Assembly (NCBI RefSeq): GCF_000178975.2
Contig: NC_015064.1
Location: forward strand, 1,860,001 to 1,924,000
Length of the DNA stretch: 64,000 nt
Reading direction: 5' to 3'
DNA from: Granulicella tundricola MP5ACTX9
Lineage (GTDB): Bacteria > Acidobacteriota > Terriglobia > Terriglobales > Acidobacteriaceae
Position 1 is the first letter of the stretch; each line of letters begins with the position of its first letter. The notes under the pieces were generated by a model. That model was not told the origin of the DNA. It made no database searches and worked only from the letters and a program-made list of their open reading frames with translations. A program made the translations under genes and the position numbers. Of the stretch, positions 35,884 to 44,411 are shown piece after piece.

Positions 35884-37241
35884 AGCCTGATGTGGTGGTG
35901 GTTGGGGCGGGGCTGGCGGGGTTGGCGGCGGCTACGGCTCTGGCTGAGGATGGGGCTTCGGTTGCGGTGATCGAGCGGCGGCCGGAGGTTGGGGGACGGG
36001 TTTATTCGTATGAGCATCCGGCGCTGGGGGAGGTGCTGGACTCGCAGCATGTGCTGCTGGGGTGCTGTACGAATCTGGTGGATCTTTGTGACTGGTGCGG
36101 GTCCGGAGAGCTGATTCGGTGGTATGACGAGCTTACTTTTCTGGAGACGAATGGGAACAAGAGTGTAATGAAGCCGGGGATTTTGCCTGCGCCGAGCCAC
36201 CAGACTTTGAGTTTTTTGCGGGCTCCTATGTTGGGGGTGAAGGATAAGGTGGGGATCGCGCGGGGGCTGATGGAGTTTCTGCGGGGGTATCCGGAGGGGG
36301 ATGAGGAGAGCTTTGCTACGTGGCTGGTGAGGACCGGCCAGACGGAGCGGGCTAAGCGGCATTTTTGGGAGCCGGTGGTGGTGGGGGCGCTGAATGATGG
36401 GTTTGAGCAGTGCTCGACGAAGTATGCGGGGAAGGTGTTTCATGAGACTTTTTTGAAGTCGGCGGAGGGGGGACGGCTGGGGATTCCGAAGGTGCCGCTG
36501 ACGGAGTTTCTTGCGCCGATCAGGAGGAAGGCTGAGGAGTTGGGAGTGGAGTTTGTGAAGGCCTCGGTGGAGGAGCTTTTGCAAGTTGACGGTGGGTGGG
36601 TGGTAAAGGGTGGGGAGGTCGAGGTCGAGGCCTATGCGGTGGTGGTGGCGACGAATTTTAAGGAGGCTCGGAAGCTGGTGCCGGGGATGGCGGATGGGCC
36701 GTTTGTTTCGGCTCCGATTACGACTGTTCATCTTTGGTATGACCGGGATGTGACGGGGCTGGATCATGCGGTGCTGCTGGATACTCGGATTCAGTGGGTG
36801 TTTGCGAAGTCGCGGATACGCGGGTGGACGGAGGGGTGCTATCTGGAGTTGACGATCAGTGCTTCATGGGCGGAGCTGGGGATGGGGCGGGAGGAGATCC
36901 TCTCGAGCGCGCTGCGGGAGTTGGAGATTTTCTTTCCTGCTGTGCGGGGGGCTAGGCTGCTGAAGAGTGGGGTGCTGAAGGAGGCTCGGGCTACGTTTTC
37001 TGTTACTCCGGGGTTGGATAAATTTCGGCCGGAGCAGAGGACGGAATGGCCGGGGCTTTATCTGGCGGGGGATTGGACGCGGACGGAGTGGCCTTCGACG
37101 ATGGAAGGGGCGGTGCGGAGTGGAAGGCTGGCTGCGGGGGCTCTGCGGGGGGAGTTGCTGCGGTATATGTCGCCGGAGTTGGCTGCGGGTGGGTTGATGA
37201 AGTGGCTTAGTACTAGCCGGCCGGCTTTGTCTCGGGCGTAG
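35880..37241 (+). CDS. hpnE: Hydroxysqualene dehydroxylase HpnE
   Basis: A 453-residue FAD-dependent amine-oxidase-fold enzyme that reduces hydroxysqualene to squalene. FAD loop VVVGAGLAGLAAATALAEDG at 6-25 with GGRV near 42; the C-terminal FAD block is LYLAGDWTRTEWPSTMEGAV. It is the last gene of the dehydrogenase-hpnC-hpnD-hpnE operon. Squalene would be cyclised by a squalene-hopene cyclase not present in the window. The last 30-odd codons are partly duplicated about 190 bases downstream. Confidence 0.9.
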   Translation: MKPDVVVVGAGLAGLAAATALAEDGASVAVIERRPEVGGRVYSYEHPALGEVLDSQHVLLGCCTNLVDLCDWCGSGELIRWYDELTFLETNGNKSVMKPGILPAPSHQTLSFLRAPMLGVKDKVGIARGLMEFLRGYPEGDEESFATWLVRTGQTERAKRHFWEPVVVGALNDGFEQCSTKYAGKVFHETFLKSAEGGRLGIPKVPLTEFLAPIRRKAEELGVEFVKASVEELLQVDGGWVVKGGEVEVEAYAVVVATNFKEARKLVPGMADGPFVSAPITTVHLWYDRDVTGLDHAVLLDTRIQWVFAKSRIRGWTEGCYLELTISASWAELGMGREEILSSALRELEIFFPAVRGARLLKSGVLKEARATFSVTPGLDKFRPEQRTEWPGLYLAGDWTRTEWPSTMEGAVRSGRLAAGALRGELLRYMSPELAAGGLMKWLSTSRPALSRA

Positions 37242-37482
37242 GCGAAGGGCTTACCACGGATAAAGGGGGAAAGACGGATCAAAACAGGATTGCGTCTGCT
37301 GGTCTCGCTCATCCTTGGCGAACAGATTGAGTTGATAAGGATTGATAAAAGCGATCAAGGCTGATTTTTGGATTTGGGTGGGTTGATGAGTGTTTGAGTA
37401 CTAGCCGACCGGCTTTGTCGTGGGGGTAGAGGCGGGGTAGAGCAAGGCGTAACGGGGAAAAGACGGATACGAGCGGGATAAG
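37187..37482. repeat. Degenerate duplication of the hpnE 3' end
   Basis: Bases 37187-37291 (end of hpnE and following 50 bases) resemble 37376-37482: GGTGGGTTGATGA, AGTACTAGCCG-x-CCGGCTTTGTC, GGGGAAA-AGACGGAT and GGGAT/AGGAT occur in the same order. The downstream copy has diverged and is not translated in a useful frame. Confidence 0.7.
37330..37363. repeat. Dispersed short repeat, CTTGATCG type, copy 3 (inverted)
   Basis: The reverse complement reads CTTGATCGCTTTTATC then AATCCTTATC, matching copies at 10351 and 20194 but in the opposite orientation. Confidence 0.4.
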
Positions 37483-37563
37483 GTTGGGGTTTGCTAGAGC
37501 AAGAGCCAAAGCTACAGCGAAAGCCAAGGCCTGGGGATGGGCGAGGGTGTCGGCGCTATTAAA

Positions 37564-37599
37564 ACAACTACGGAGGTTCTGCGCTCCGCGCAGAATGAC
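37564..37599 (+). repeat. AGAATGAC-ended REP-like repeat, copy 1
   Basis: ACAACTACGGAGGTTCTGCG, then CTCCGCGCAGAATGAC with an internal GCGC...GCGC hairpin. Family members at 40115, 41745 and 42694, all in the same orientation. Confidence 0.65.
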
Positions 37600-37856
37600 G
37601 GCGCGTTTGTGGGGTGCGGGAGGGAGGTGTACGGGAGCGCGGGCGGTAGGCGACGGCGGATGCGTTAGGTGATGGTGTGATTGCGTGTGGTGACAGGCAA
37701 TGGCATTAGACGAAGTGCTTGAAATAAAGTTTCAGGAAGATGCAACTTGTTGGGGATTGTTGCGTTTGAGGGGGAGTATAGTCTGGCTCAATCGGTTCGA
37801 TATCGCCTGCGGGATTGGTGTGCGCGGGGGAAGCCGGGGTCTGGCGGAGGATACGC

Positions 37857-40022
37857 ATGATCGATGGTCGGCGGAGTTTGAGGATCGGTGCGATGGGTTT
37901 GGGCTCGGCGATGCTGCTGGGGGGATGCAGTGGGAGCGGCAATAGTGGGTCGACTGGTGGTGGGCCGGTCTTATCGCCGACGGTTGCGGTGACGGGCGGG
38001 GCGAGTACTCGGCTGGGCGGGACGACGCAGTTCGCGGCTACGGTGGCGAATACGAACAATTTGTCGGTGACCTGGCAGGTCAATGGGACGACGGGTGGGT
38101 CGAGCGCGAATGGAATGATCACGTCGACGGGGACTTATACGGCTCCGGCGACGCTGCCGAGTCCGAATACGGTGACGATCAGTGCGGTGAGTGCGGCTTC
38201 GGCTTCCGCGGTTGGGACTTTGAGTGAGGCTGTGTGGAATCCGGTGCCGGTGGTGACGGCGGCGGCGGCTACGCAGACGGGGACCGCTTCTACGGTGATG
38301 ATCGATGTGAAGGGTACATCGTTTGTGAGTGGGGCGCAGATCCAGGTGGGTGGAGCTTCTGTGACGACTACGGCGGTGTCCAGCACGGAGCTGCAGGCGA
38401 GTGTGGCGGCTACGACAGCGGCGAGTTTGGCTGTGGACGTCTGGAATCCCGATCCGGGGGCGGCGGCTTCTACCGTATCCCAAGTGGCGATCTCAGTGGT
38501 GAAGGTGCCGGTGGCGGCTGCGTCTCGGCTGCTGGATCAGGCTACGTTTGGGCCGACGCTGGCGGATATCCAGCATGTGCAGACGGTGGGGCTGGATGGG
38601 TATCTGACGGAGCAGTTTGCGACTCCGGCGACGGTGCTGGCGGATGTACCAAATCCGCAGCCGGCGACCTGCACGAACGTTCCGGCAAACTGTGCGCAGA
38701 GCGAGTGGTGGCAGGCGGCGTTGACGGGGCAGGATCAGTTGCGGGAGCGTGTGGCGTTCGCGCTGGCGGAGATGTTTGTGATCTCTTCCAACTCCGTGAA
38801 TGGGTACACGATCACGCCGTATCAAAACCTGCTGACGAAGGATGCGTTTGGGAACTTCTCGACCGTGATGAAGGATGTCACTCTTTCGACCGGGATGGGC
38901 GCGTACCTGAACATGCTGAACAGCTATAAGCCGGGCAATGGGCAGATTGCGAATGAGAACTACTCGCGCGAGAACATGCAGTTGTTCACGATCGGGATCA
39001 ACGAACTGAATGAGGATGGGACGGCGACACTGGATGGCTCCGGCAACATGATTCCGGCGTATACGCAGGCGCAGGTGCAGGCGTTTGCGCGGGCTTATAC
39101 GGGATGGACGTATGCGACTGCAACGGGTGGCTCGCCGACAAAGTATCCGAATGGGACGGCGAACTTCGATATGCCGATGGCGGCGGTGGAGAGCGCGCAT
39201 GACGTGACGGCGAAGGTGCTGCTGAATGGGACGACTCTGCCTGCGAACCAGACGGCCGAGCAGGACCTGGATGGAGCGTTGGCGAATCTATTTGCACATA
39301 AGAACGTCGGTCCGTTTGTGTGCAAGCAGTTGATTCAGCATCTGGTGGCAAGCAATCCGAGCGGGGCTTATGTGAAGCGGGTCGCGACGGTGTTCGCGGA
39401 TAACGGGAGCGGGGTTCGCGGGGATTTGAAGGCTGTGGTTTATGCGATTTTGATGGACCCGGAGGCTCGTGCAGGGGATACGAATACGGCTGCCGAGGGC
39501 GGGCATCTGAGGGAGCCGGTGCTCTATCTGGCGAATGTGATGCGTGGGCTGGGGTACTCGAACACGGACCCGAATGGGTACTATGCGACGCTGAGCAACT
39601 ACTCGGGGAACCTGAGCGAGAAGCCGTATGCGGCGGGGAGTGTGTTCAACTTCTTTCCGCCGAGCTATGTGATTCCGGGGACGACGGTGAATGCGCCGGA
39701 GTTCTCTTTGGAGAATACGGCGAGCGCGGTGTTGAGGCTGACGCTGGCGAACAGCCTGGTCTACAACGGGATCAGCGGCTTCACGGTGGATCTGAGCGCG
39801 ACGAGTGCGCTGGGGATCATGGCTTCGAAGACGGGGAATGCGGCGACCGATAGCGGCAATCTTGTAGACGCTCTGGGGACGATCTTCATGCATGGGCAGA
39901 TGCCGACCAATATGCGGACGGCGATTGTGAACCATGTGATGACGTTGACGAATATTCCGCAGCGGGTAAGAGTGGCGACTTATCTGGTGATTACCAGTTC
40001 GGGGTACAAGGTGATGCATTAG
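37857..40022 (+). CDS. DUF1800 domain lipoprotein
   Basis: A 721-residue exported protein. Start at MIDGRRSLRIGAMG (37857) gives a lipoprotein signal ending at LLGGC. An Ig-like region (about 35-120) and an IPT/TIG-like region (about 130-215) precede the DUF1800 domain, which opens with RLLDQATFGPTLADIQ and includes ENMQLFTIGINELNEDGT and AYTGWTYATA. DUF1800 genes usually sit beside DUF1501 genes, as here. Their joint role is not established. Confidence 0.85.
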   Translation: MIDGRRSLRIGAMGLGSAMLLGGCSGSGNSGSTGGGPVLSPTVAVTGGASTRLGGTTQFAATVANTNNLSVTWQVNGTTGGSSANGMITSTGTYTAPATLPSPNTVTISAVSAASASAVGTLSEAVWNPVPVVTAAAATQTGTASTVMIDVKGTSFVSGAQIQVGGASVTTTAVSSTELQASVAATTAASLAVDVWNPDPGAAASTVSQVAISVVKVPVAAASRLLDQATFGPTLADIQHVQTVGLDGYLTEQFATPATVLADVPNPQPATCTNVPANCAQSEWWQAALTGQDQLRERVAFALAEMFVISSNSVNGYTITPYQNLLTKDAFGNFSTVMKDVTLSTGMGAYLNMLNSYKPGNGQIANENYSRENMQLFTIGINELNEDGTATLDGSGNMIPAYTQAQVQAFARAYTGWTYATATGGSPTKYPNGTANFDMPMAAVESAHDVTAKVLLNGTTLPANQTAEQDLDGALANLFAHKNVGPFVCKQLIQHLVASNPSGAYVKRVATVFADNGSGVRGDLKAVVYAILMDPEARAGDTNTAAEGGHLREPVLYLANVMRGLGYSNTDPNGYYATLSNYSGNLSEKPYAAGSVFNFFPPSYVIPGTTVNAPEFSLENTASAVLRLTLANSLVYNGISGFTVDLSATSALGIMASKTGNAATDSGNLVDALGTIFMHGQMPTNMRTAIVNHVMTLTNIPQRVRVATYLVITSSGYKVMH

Positions 40023-40114
40023 GGCAGTGGTGGGGCAGTGTAAAGGCAGTATGGAGCAGTGGTGAGGCAGCAAGAGCAAGGACAGGCAACGGCGAGGACA
40101 GGCAACGGCAAGGA

Positions 40115-40149
40115 CCAATACAGAGGTTCTGAGCTTCGCTCAGAATGAC
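40115..40149 (+). repeat. AGAATGAC-ended REP-like repeat, copy 2
   Basis: CCAATACAGAGGTTCTGAGC, then TTCGCTCAGAATGAC. Preceded by two AGGACAGGCAACGGC units at 40077-40107. Confidence 0.65.
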
Positions 40150-40217
40150 GGGCTTTCGGGGTAACGACGGGCTTTAGGGTAACGACGAGTTTCAAGGTAA
40201 CGGCGGGGTTTCAGGGA
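40147..40217 (+). repeat. Four tandem 16-19-base units before the DUF1501 gene
   Basis: GACGGGCTTTCGGGGTAAC, GACGGGCTTTAGGGTAAC, GACGAGTTTCAAGGTAAC and a last partial GGCGGGGTTTCAGGGA, ending at the ribosome-binding region of the DUF1501 gene. Confidence 0.75.
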
Positions 40218-40224
40218 GAGTGTT

Positions 40225-41568
40225 ATGGCTACGAATCGGCGGAGTTTTATCAAGTACGCATCACTGGCGGCGGCGGGAAATGCGGCGGGGTTGAGGCCTT
40301 TTGGGATGCTGAACTCGCTGGCGCAGAGTGCGACCGACTATAAGGCGCTGGTTTGCGTGTTTCTATACGGCGGGAATGACGCGAATAATCTGCTGATTCC
40401 GAACGATACGAAGGGCTATGCGAACTATGCGACGGTGCGTGGGCCGCTGGCTCTGGCGCAGTCGGGGCTGCTTCCGCTGGGATCGAATGGTTTGTATGCG
40501 CTGAATCCGAATCTGCCGGATATCCAGACGCTGTTCAACTCCAACAATGCGGCGCTGGTGACGAACGTGGGGACGCTGATTCAGCCGACGACTCGGGCGG
40601 AGTATCTGGCGGCTGGTGCTACTGTGCCGACGAATCTTTTTTCGCATACTGATCAGCAGTTGGAGTGGCAGAATGCGGCGCAGTCCGGGGCTACACCTTC
40701 CGGGTGGGCGGGGCGGATCGCGGATACGATCTCGACGCAGTACAACCCGAATGGGAAGATTCCGATGATTACGTCCGTCGCGGGGGATACGCTGTTCTGC
40801 AATGGGGCGAATAGTACGCCGGTGTCGGTGAGCCCGGGGAACCTGGGTGGTGCGAGCTGCTCCGAGGGGACGACGGAGTGTGCGGCGCAGCAGATGACGG
40901 CGCAGCAGCTGGTGAGTTTCAGCTCTGGGTTGAGCTTGGTGCAGGCGGATAACTCGATTACGTCAAACGCTTATACCTATGCGAAGACGCTGTCCGATGC
41001 GGTGCAGTCCGTGAATGCGCTGAAGACGGTGTTTCCGGCGAACAATGGACTGGCGGCCCAGTTGAAGCAGATTGCACAGATCATCCAGGTGCAGGCTTCG
41101 CTGGGGGTCTCGAGGCAGATCTTCTTTGCGGGTGTGGGGAACTTCGATACGCACTCGGATCAGATCACGCTGCAGGGGAACCTGCTGGCGCAGATCAGTC
41201 CGGCGCTGGCTGCGTTCTATGCGGCTACGCAGGAGCTGAATGTGGCTAATAATGTGACGACGTTTACGATGTCGGACTTCAGCCGGACGTTCCAGCCGAA
41301 CTCGAATACGGGGTCCGATCATGCGTGGGGAGCGCACCATATGGTGCTGGGTGGGGCGGTGAAGGGCGGCAAGATGTATGGGACTTTCCCGACGCTTGCG
41401 CTTGCGGGGCCGGATGATTCGGGGTCGAATGGGCGATGGGTTCCGACTACGGCTAGTGTGCAGTATGCGGCTACGCTGGCTAGCTGGTTTGGGGTTAGTA
41501 ATGCTCAGATGAGCTCGATCTTTCCGAATATTGGGTCGTTCTCTACGGCTAATTTGGGGTTTGTTTAG
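40225..41568 (+). CDS. DUF1501 family exported protein
   Basis: A 447-residue protein with a Tat-type signal (TNRRSFIKYASLAAAG, residues 3-18). DUF1501 members resemble the alkaline-phosphatase superfamily. Landmarks are VCVFLYGGNDANNLLIP, GTLIQPTTRAEY, LFSHTDQQLEWQ and the C-terminal DHAWGAHHMVLGGAVKGG with its conserved His residues, plausible metal ligands. It follows the DUF1800 gene and is probably its partner. Tat export would mean it folds with its cofactor in the cytoplasm (inference). Confidence 0.87.
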   Translation: MATNRRSFIKYASLAAAGNAAGLRPFGMLNSLAQSATDYKALVCVFLYGGNDANNLLIPNDTKGYANYATVRGPLALAQSGLLPLGSNGLYALNPNLPDIQTLFNSNNAALVTNVGTLIQPTTRAEYLAAGATVPTNLFSHTDQQLEWQNAAQSGATPSGWAGRIADTISTQYNPNGKIPMITSVAGDTLFCNGANSTPVSVSPGNLGGASCSEGTTECAAQQMTAQQLVSFSSGLSLVQADNSITSNAYTYAKTLSDAVQSVNALKTVFPANNGLAAQLKQIAQIIQVQASLGVSRQIFFAGVGNFDTHSDQITLQGNLLAQISPALAAFYAATQELNVANNVTTFTMSDFSRTFQPNSNTGSDHAWGAHHMVLGGAVKGGKMYGTFPTLALAGPDDSGSNGRWVPTTASVQYAATLASWFGVSNAQMSSIFPNIGSFSTANLGFV

Positions 41569-41686
41569 GGAGAGCTGAATAGTTTTGCAAAAGGCAAGAA
41601 CGTCGTTTGCTTCCGCAAACGAGGCCCAACCTAATCGCGGTAAGGCTGCGATGAGGATGGGGCACACGTTGTCCAGGAGAGGTGTA

Positions 41687-41723
41687 GAACCCATGTCTCA
41701 GAATCGAGACATGGGGCACCCGG
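41687..41723. repeat. Palindromic repeat (CCCATGTC...GACATGGGGCACCC family), best copy
   Basis: CCCATGTCTC, loop AGAATC, GAGACATGGG, then GCACCCGG: a perfect 10-bp stem. Confidence 0.7.
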
Positions 41724-41744
41724 TTGTTGCCGGGGCTGGGCAAG

Positions 41745-41780
41745 ACAACTGCAGGTTCCTTCGCTTCGCTGCGGAATGAC
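41745..41780 (+). repeat. AGAATGAC-ended REP-like repeat, copy 3 (variant)
   Basis: ACAACTGCAGGTTCCTTCGC, then TTCGCTGCGGAATGAC; followed by a run of seven A. Confidence 0.55.
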
Positions 41781-41796
41781 AAAAAAACGAATATCG

Positions 41797-42189
41797 TTAG
41801 CGGGCGAGGAGGTAGACGCCTACGGCTACGAAGAGGACGGCGAGCCAGCGGCGGCGGTCTACGTCTTCCTTAAGGAAGAGGCGGGCGGCTATGGCGTTGC
41901 CTACGTAGTTGAAGCTGGCTATGCCGGGGGCGGCTAGCGAGAGATCGACCTTGGAGAGGGTGTAAAGCATGGCGAAGAAGTTGAGCGCCATGCAGAATGC
42001 GCCGGCGAGGAAGGTGGGGTTGGCGAGGACCTTGCGTGCGGCTCCGGGGATGCCGGAGTGGGCGCGGATGAGGTCGAGGTCGCCGATGTTGCGCATGGCT
42101 GCTGCGATGAGGACCTCGCCGGCAATGGCGAGGGCTGCGACGAAGGCGATGCAGGTCCAGGTGATGAGGGGTGAGGTGGCGTGGTGCAC
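41797..42189 (-). CDS. Half-size DMT (EamA-like) transporter, second subunit
   Basis: A 130-residue membrane protein with four helices, starting at a GTG that overlaps the upstream stop (TAGTG). Blocks such as ANPTFLAGAFCMALNFFAML and DLSLAAPGIASFNYVGNAIAARLFL fit one half of an EamA-type drug/metabolite transporter. With the gene just upstream it probably forms a two-gene heterodimer, like the ArnE/ArnF or EbrA/B pairs. Substrate unknown. Confidence 0.75.
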   Translation of the reverse strand: MHHATSPLITWTCIAFVAALAIAGEVLIAAAMRNIGDLDLIRAHSGIPGAARKVLANPTFLAGAFCMALNFFAMLYTLSKVDLSLAAPGIASFNYVGNAIAARLFLKEDVDRRRWLAVLFVAVGVYLLAR

Positions 42190-42605
42190 TAGAGGGCGAC
42201 CCCGGGGGCGGTGGCGAGGTCGGTGCGGGCGGGGCGGTTGGCGACGAAACCTACGGCAGAGGTGAGGAGAAGGATGCCGACCCAGCGTGAGAGCGAAAGA
42301 TGCTCGTGCAGGATGAAGCGGCTAATGAGGGCGATGACGACGTTGCCGAAGGCGGTGGCGGGCATGACGAAGGTGAGGTCGGCCCAGGAGAGGGCGGTCA
42401 TGTACGAGGCGAAGAAGCCGATGAGGAGGAAGATTCCGGCGATGACGTTGAGGTTCGCGAGGGCGTGGAAGAGGAGTGGGAGATGGTGGAGATCAACCTG
42501 GCCGATTTGGGCCATGCCTCTTGAGAGTAGGGCGTCACCGAAGGAGGCGGTGAGGACGACCGCGAGGAGGGTGAGGTATTGCTGGGATGTGAGTCTGTGG
42601 GTCAT
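42189..42605 (-). CDS. Half-size DMT (EamA-like) transporter, first subunit
   Basis: A 138-residue, four-helix membrane protein. Start is taken at MTHRLTSQQYLTL (42605); the longer frame would translate across intergenic repeats. Family blocks are FASYMTALSWADLTFVMPAT and ALISRFILHEHLSLSRWVGI. It is coupled to the second half-transporter. hpnJ lies further upstream on the same strand, separated by a terminator, so a link to hopanoids is not supported. Confidence 0.75.
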   Translation of the reverse strand: MTHRLTSQQYLTLLAVVLTASFGDALLSRGMAQIGQVDLHHLPLLFHALANLNVIAGIFLLIGFFASYMTALSWADLTFVMPATAFGNVVIALISRFILHEHLSLSRWVGILLLTSAVGFVANRPARTDLATAPGVAL

Positions 42606-42693
42606 GGAATTTGGAGGCAACGGCAAGTACAAATACGGGGGTCCTTCCCCTTGCAGGGTCAGGATGACGGCGTAAAACAAACAACAGCAAAGG

Positions 42694-42728
42694 CAACTAC
42701 GGAGATTCTCCGCTTCGCGCAGAATGAC
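42694..42728 (+). repeat. AGAATGAC-ended REP-like repeat, copy 4
   Basis: CAACTACGGAGATTCTCCGC, then TTCGCGCAGAATGAC. A diverged fifth unit (GGTCCTTCCCCTTGCAGGGT, then CAGGATGAC) lies at 42640-42668. Confidence 0.6.
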
Positions 42729-42760
42729 ATTTGCGTTGATGAAAAGGTTTAGGTGAAAGT

Positions 42761-42795
42761 AAACGGCCAGCACGTTGGATGCGTGCTGGCCGTTT
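42761..42795 (-). terminator. Terminator of hpnJ
   Basis: A 14-bp stem AAACGGCCAGCACG / CGTGCTGGCCGTTT with a 7-base loop; on the - strand it is followed by ACTTTC. It lies 20 bases past the hpnJ stop. Confidence 0.85.
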
Positions 42796-42814
42796 GGTGG
42801 TGCAGGGAGCCAGC

Positions 42815-44326
42815 TTATGCGTTCATGCTGACTGATTCCTGGGCCTTGAGTGCGTTCTCTTCCTTCATCTTGCGCGAGGCCTTGTTGCGCTGCGAACGAA
42901 GCTTCATGAAGGACTTGGCTTCGACGTAGAGACGGGGCACGTCGCGGTTGACGATGGCCTTCCATACGACGCGGAAGGCTGCCTTGGGGCGGAAGTAGTA
43001 TTCGTCGTAGAACTTGTGGACCATCTCCATGACGTACTCGACGGGGAGGCCGGGGTACTCGATGTGTGCCATCTGGTGGCCGGCATCGTCGTCCATCTTG
43101 TGATTGGTGATGAAGCCGTTCTTTTCGGCGAACTCATAGAACTCCGTGCCCGGATAAGCGTGGGCGATGGAGACCTGGATGGTCTCGCAGTCGAGGGATT
43201 TGGCGAAGTCGATGGTGTTGCGAATGGACTGCTTGGTCTCACCGGGGAGGCCGAGGATGAAGTCGGCGTGGATGATGAGGCCGAGGTCGTGGCAGTCCTT
43301 GACGAACTCGCGTGCGCGCTCGACGGTGGCACCCTTTTTGATGTTCTTGAGGATCTGAGGGTCGCCGGACTCGAAGCCTACGATAAGGAGGCGGCAGCCG
43401 GCTTCCTTCATGGCCTTGAGGGTCTCGCGATGGGTGGTGACGCGCGAGGTGCAGGACCAGGTGATGTTGAGCGGCTTGAGCTTGGCGCAGAGCTCAATGG
43501 TGCGCTCTTTCTGGATATTGAAGGTGTCGTCGTCGAAGAAGAACTCTTTGACGTGGGGGAAGAGCTTCTTGGCGTTGGCCATTTCAGCGGCTACGTCGTC
43601 CGTGGAGCGCTTGCGCCAGGCGTGGCCGGAGAGGGTCTGGGGCCAGAGGCAGAAGGTGCATTGGGCCGGGCAGCCGCGGGTGCTGTAGAGCGAGACGTAG
43701 GGGTGGAGCAGGAACGGGACGTTGTACTTGGTGACGTCCATGTCGCGGGCGTAGATCTCGGTGGCCCAGGGCATGTCGGGCTTATCGAGCTTTTCTACCT
43801 GCGGGCGGTCCGGGTTATCGAAGAAGCCGCCTTCCGGATTGCGGTAGGTGAGGCCGAGGATTTCATTGATCGGCTTGTGGTTGGCGAACTCGACTACGGT
43901 AAAGTCGAACTCGCGGCGGCAGACGAAGTCGATGGCGGAGCACTCGTTCAGTGCGCGGTAGGGGTCCGTGGTGACGGGTGGGCCTACGAAGGCGATCTTG
44001 ATGGTGGGGTTCGCCTTCTTGATGGCCTGAGCGAGGGCGTGATCGCCGGCCCAGCCTACCGTTGAGGTGAACAGGACGAGGAACTCGTAGCTCTTGGCGA
44101 TCTCAATGGTCTCGTCGGCGCTGACGTGGTGCGGCGGAGCGTCGAGGAGGCGGGAACCTTCGAGGAGGCCTGCGGGATAGGCGAGCCAGACGGGGTACCA
44201 GTAGGACTCGATCTCACGAACGGCGGGCCAACGTGAGCTGGCGCCTCCGTCAAAGTTCTCAAAGGACGGCGGATTGAGGAGCAGGGTCTTCAGAGGCTTG
44301 TTCATCGGTTTGTTCAATCTTACCAT
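42815..44326 (-). CDS. hpnJ: Hopanoid-associated radical SAM protein HpnJ
   Basis: A 503-residue B12-binding/radical SAM protein. The radical SAM cluster motif CPAQCTFC (CxxxCxxC) is in STRGCPAQCTFCLWPQTLSG, as in HpnJ proteins. The N-terminal region (TLLLNPPSFENFDGG) is the cobalamin-binding-like domain. In other bacteria HpnJ acts on the hopanoid side chain, forming the cyclitol-ether/cyclopentane head group. It is a single gene, 5.6 kb from hpnE and on the opposite strand. A Lys/Arg-rich tail (about 470-495) is present. Confidence 0.88.
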   Translation of the reverse strand: MVRLNKPMNKPLKTLLLNPPSFENFDGGASSRWPAVREIESYWYPVWLAYPAGLLEGSRLLDAPPHHVSADETIEIAKSYEFLVLFTSTVGWAGDHALAQAIKKANPTIKIAFVGPPVTTDPYRALNECSAIDFVCRREFDFTVVEFANHKPINEILGLTYRNPEGGFFDNPDRPQVEKLDKPDMPWATEIYARDMDVTKYNVPFLLHPYVSLYSTRGCPAQCTFCLWPQTLSGHAWRKRSTDDVAAEMANAKKLFPHVKEFFFDDDTFNIQKERTIELCAKLKPLNITWSCTSRVTTHRETLKAMKEAGCRLLIVGFESGDPQILKNIKKGATVERAREFVKDCHDLGLIIHADFILGLPGETKQSIRNTIDFAKSLDCETIQVSIAHAYPGTEFYEFAEKNGFITNHKMDDDAGHQMAHIEYPGLPVEYVMEMVHKFYDEYYFRPKAAFRVVWKAIVNRDVPRLYVEAKSFMKLRSQRNKASRKMKEENALKAQESVSMNA

Positions 44327-44411
44327 TCAGTAACATTTTAGGCGGCGGGATTGCCGGGCATGCGGTTATCCGGGCAGATACTCGCCCGCGGAAGGAATGC
44401 GACGAAACTGT

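Larger units (their letters stand above)
37242..37856. other. Gene-free 0.6-kb stretch rich in repeats
   Basis: It holds the hpnE-end duplicate, the inverted CTTGATCG repeat (37330-37363) and one AGAATGAC repeat (37564-37599). The last 150 bases before the DUF1800 gene contain TATAGT at 37776, a possible -10 element, but no convincing -35 partner was found. Short frames here do not look coding. Confidence 0.5.

Noticed and set aside
40147-40217. Tandem units considered as a CRISPR array
   Set aside because: Units are contiguous without unique spacers and too short; no cas genes nearby.
41604-41621. CGTTTGC-TTCC-GCAAACG hairpin as terminator of the DUF1501 gene
   Set aside because: Good stem but no T-run on either side; left unassigned.
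42606-42965. N-terminal 120-codon extension of the half-size transporter
   Set aside because: Would translate an AGAATGAC repeat and the hpnJ terminator; the transporter fold begins at MTHRL.
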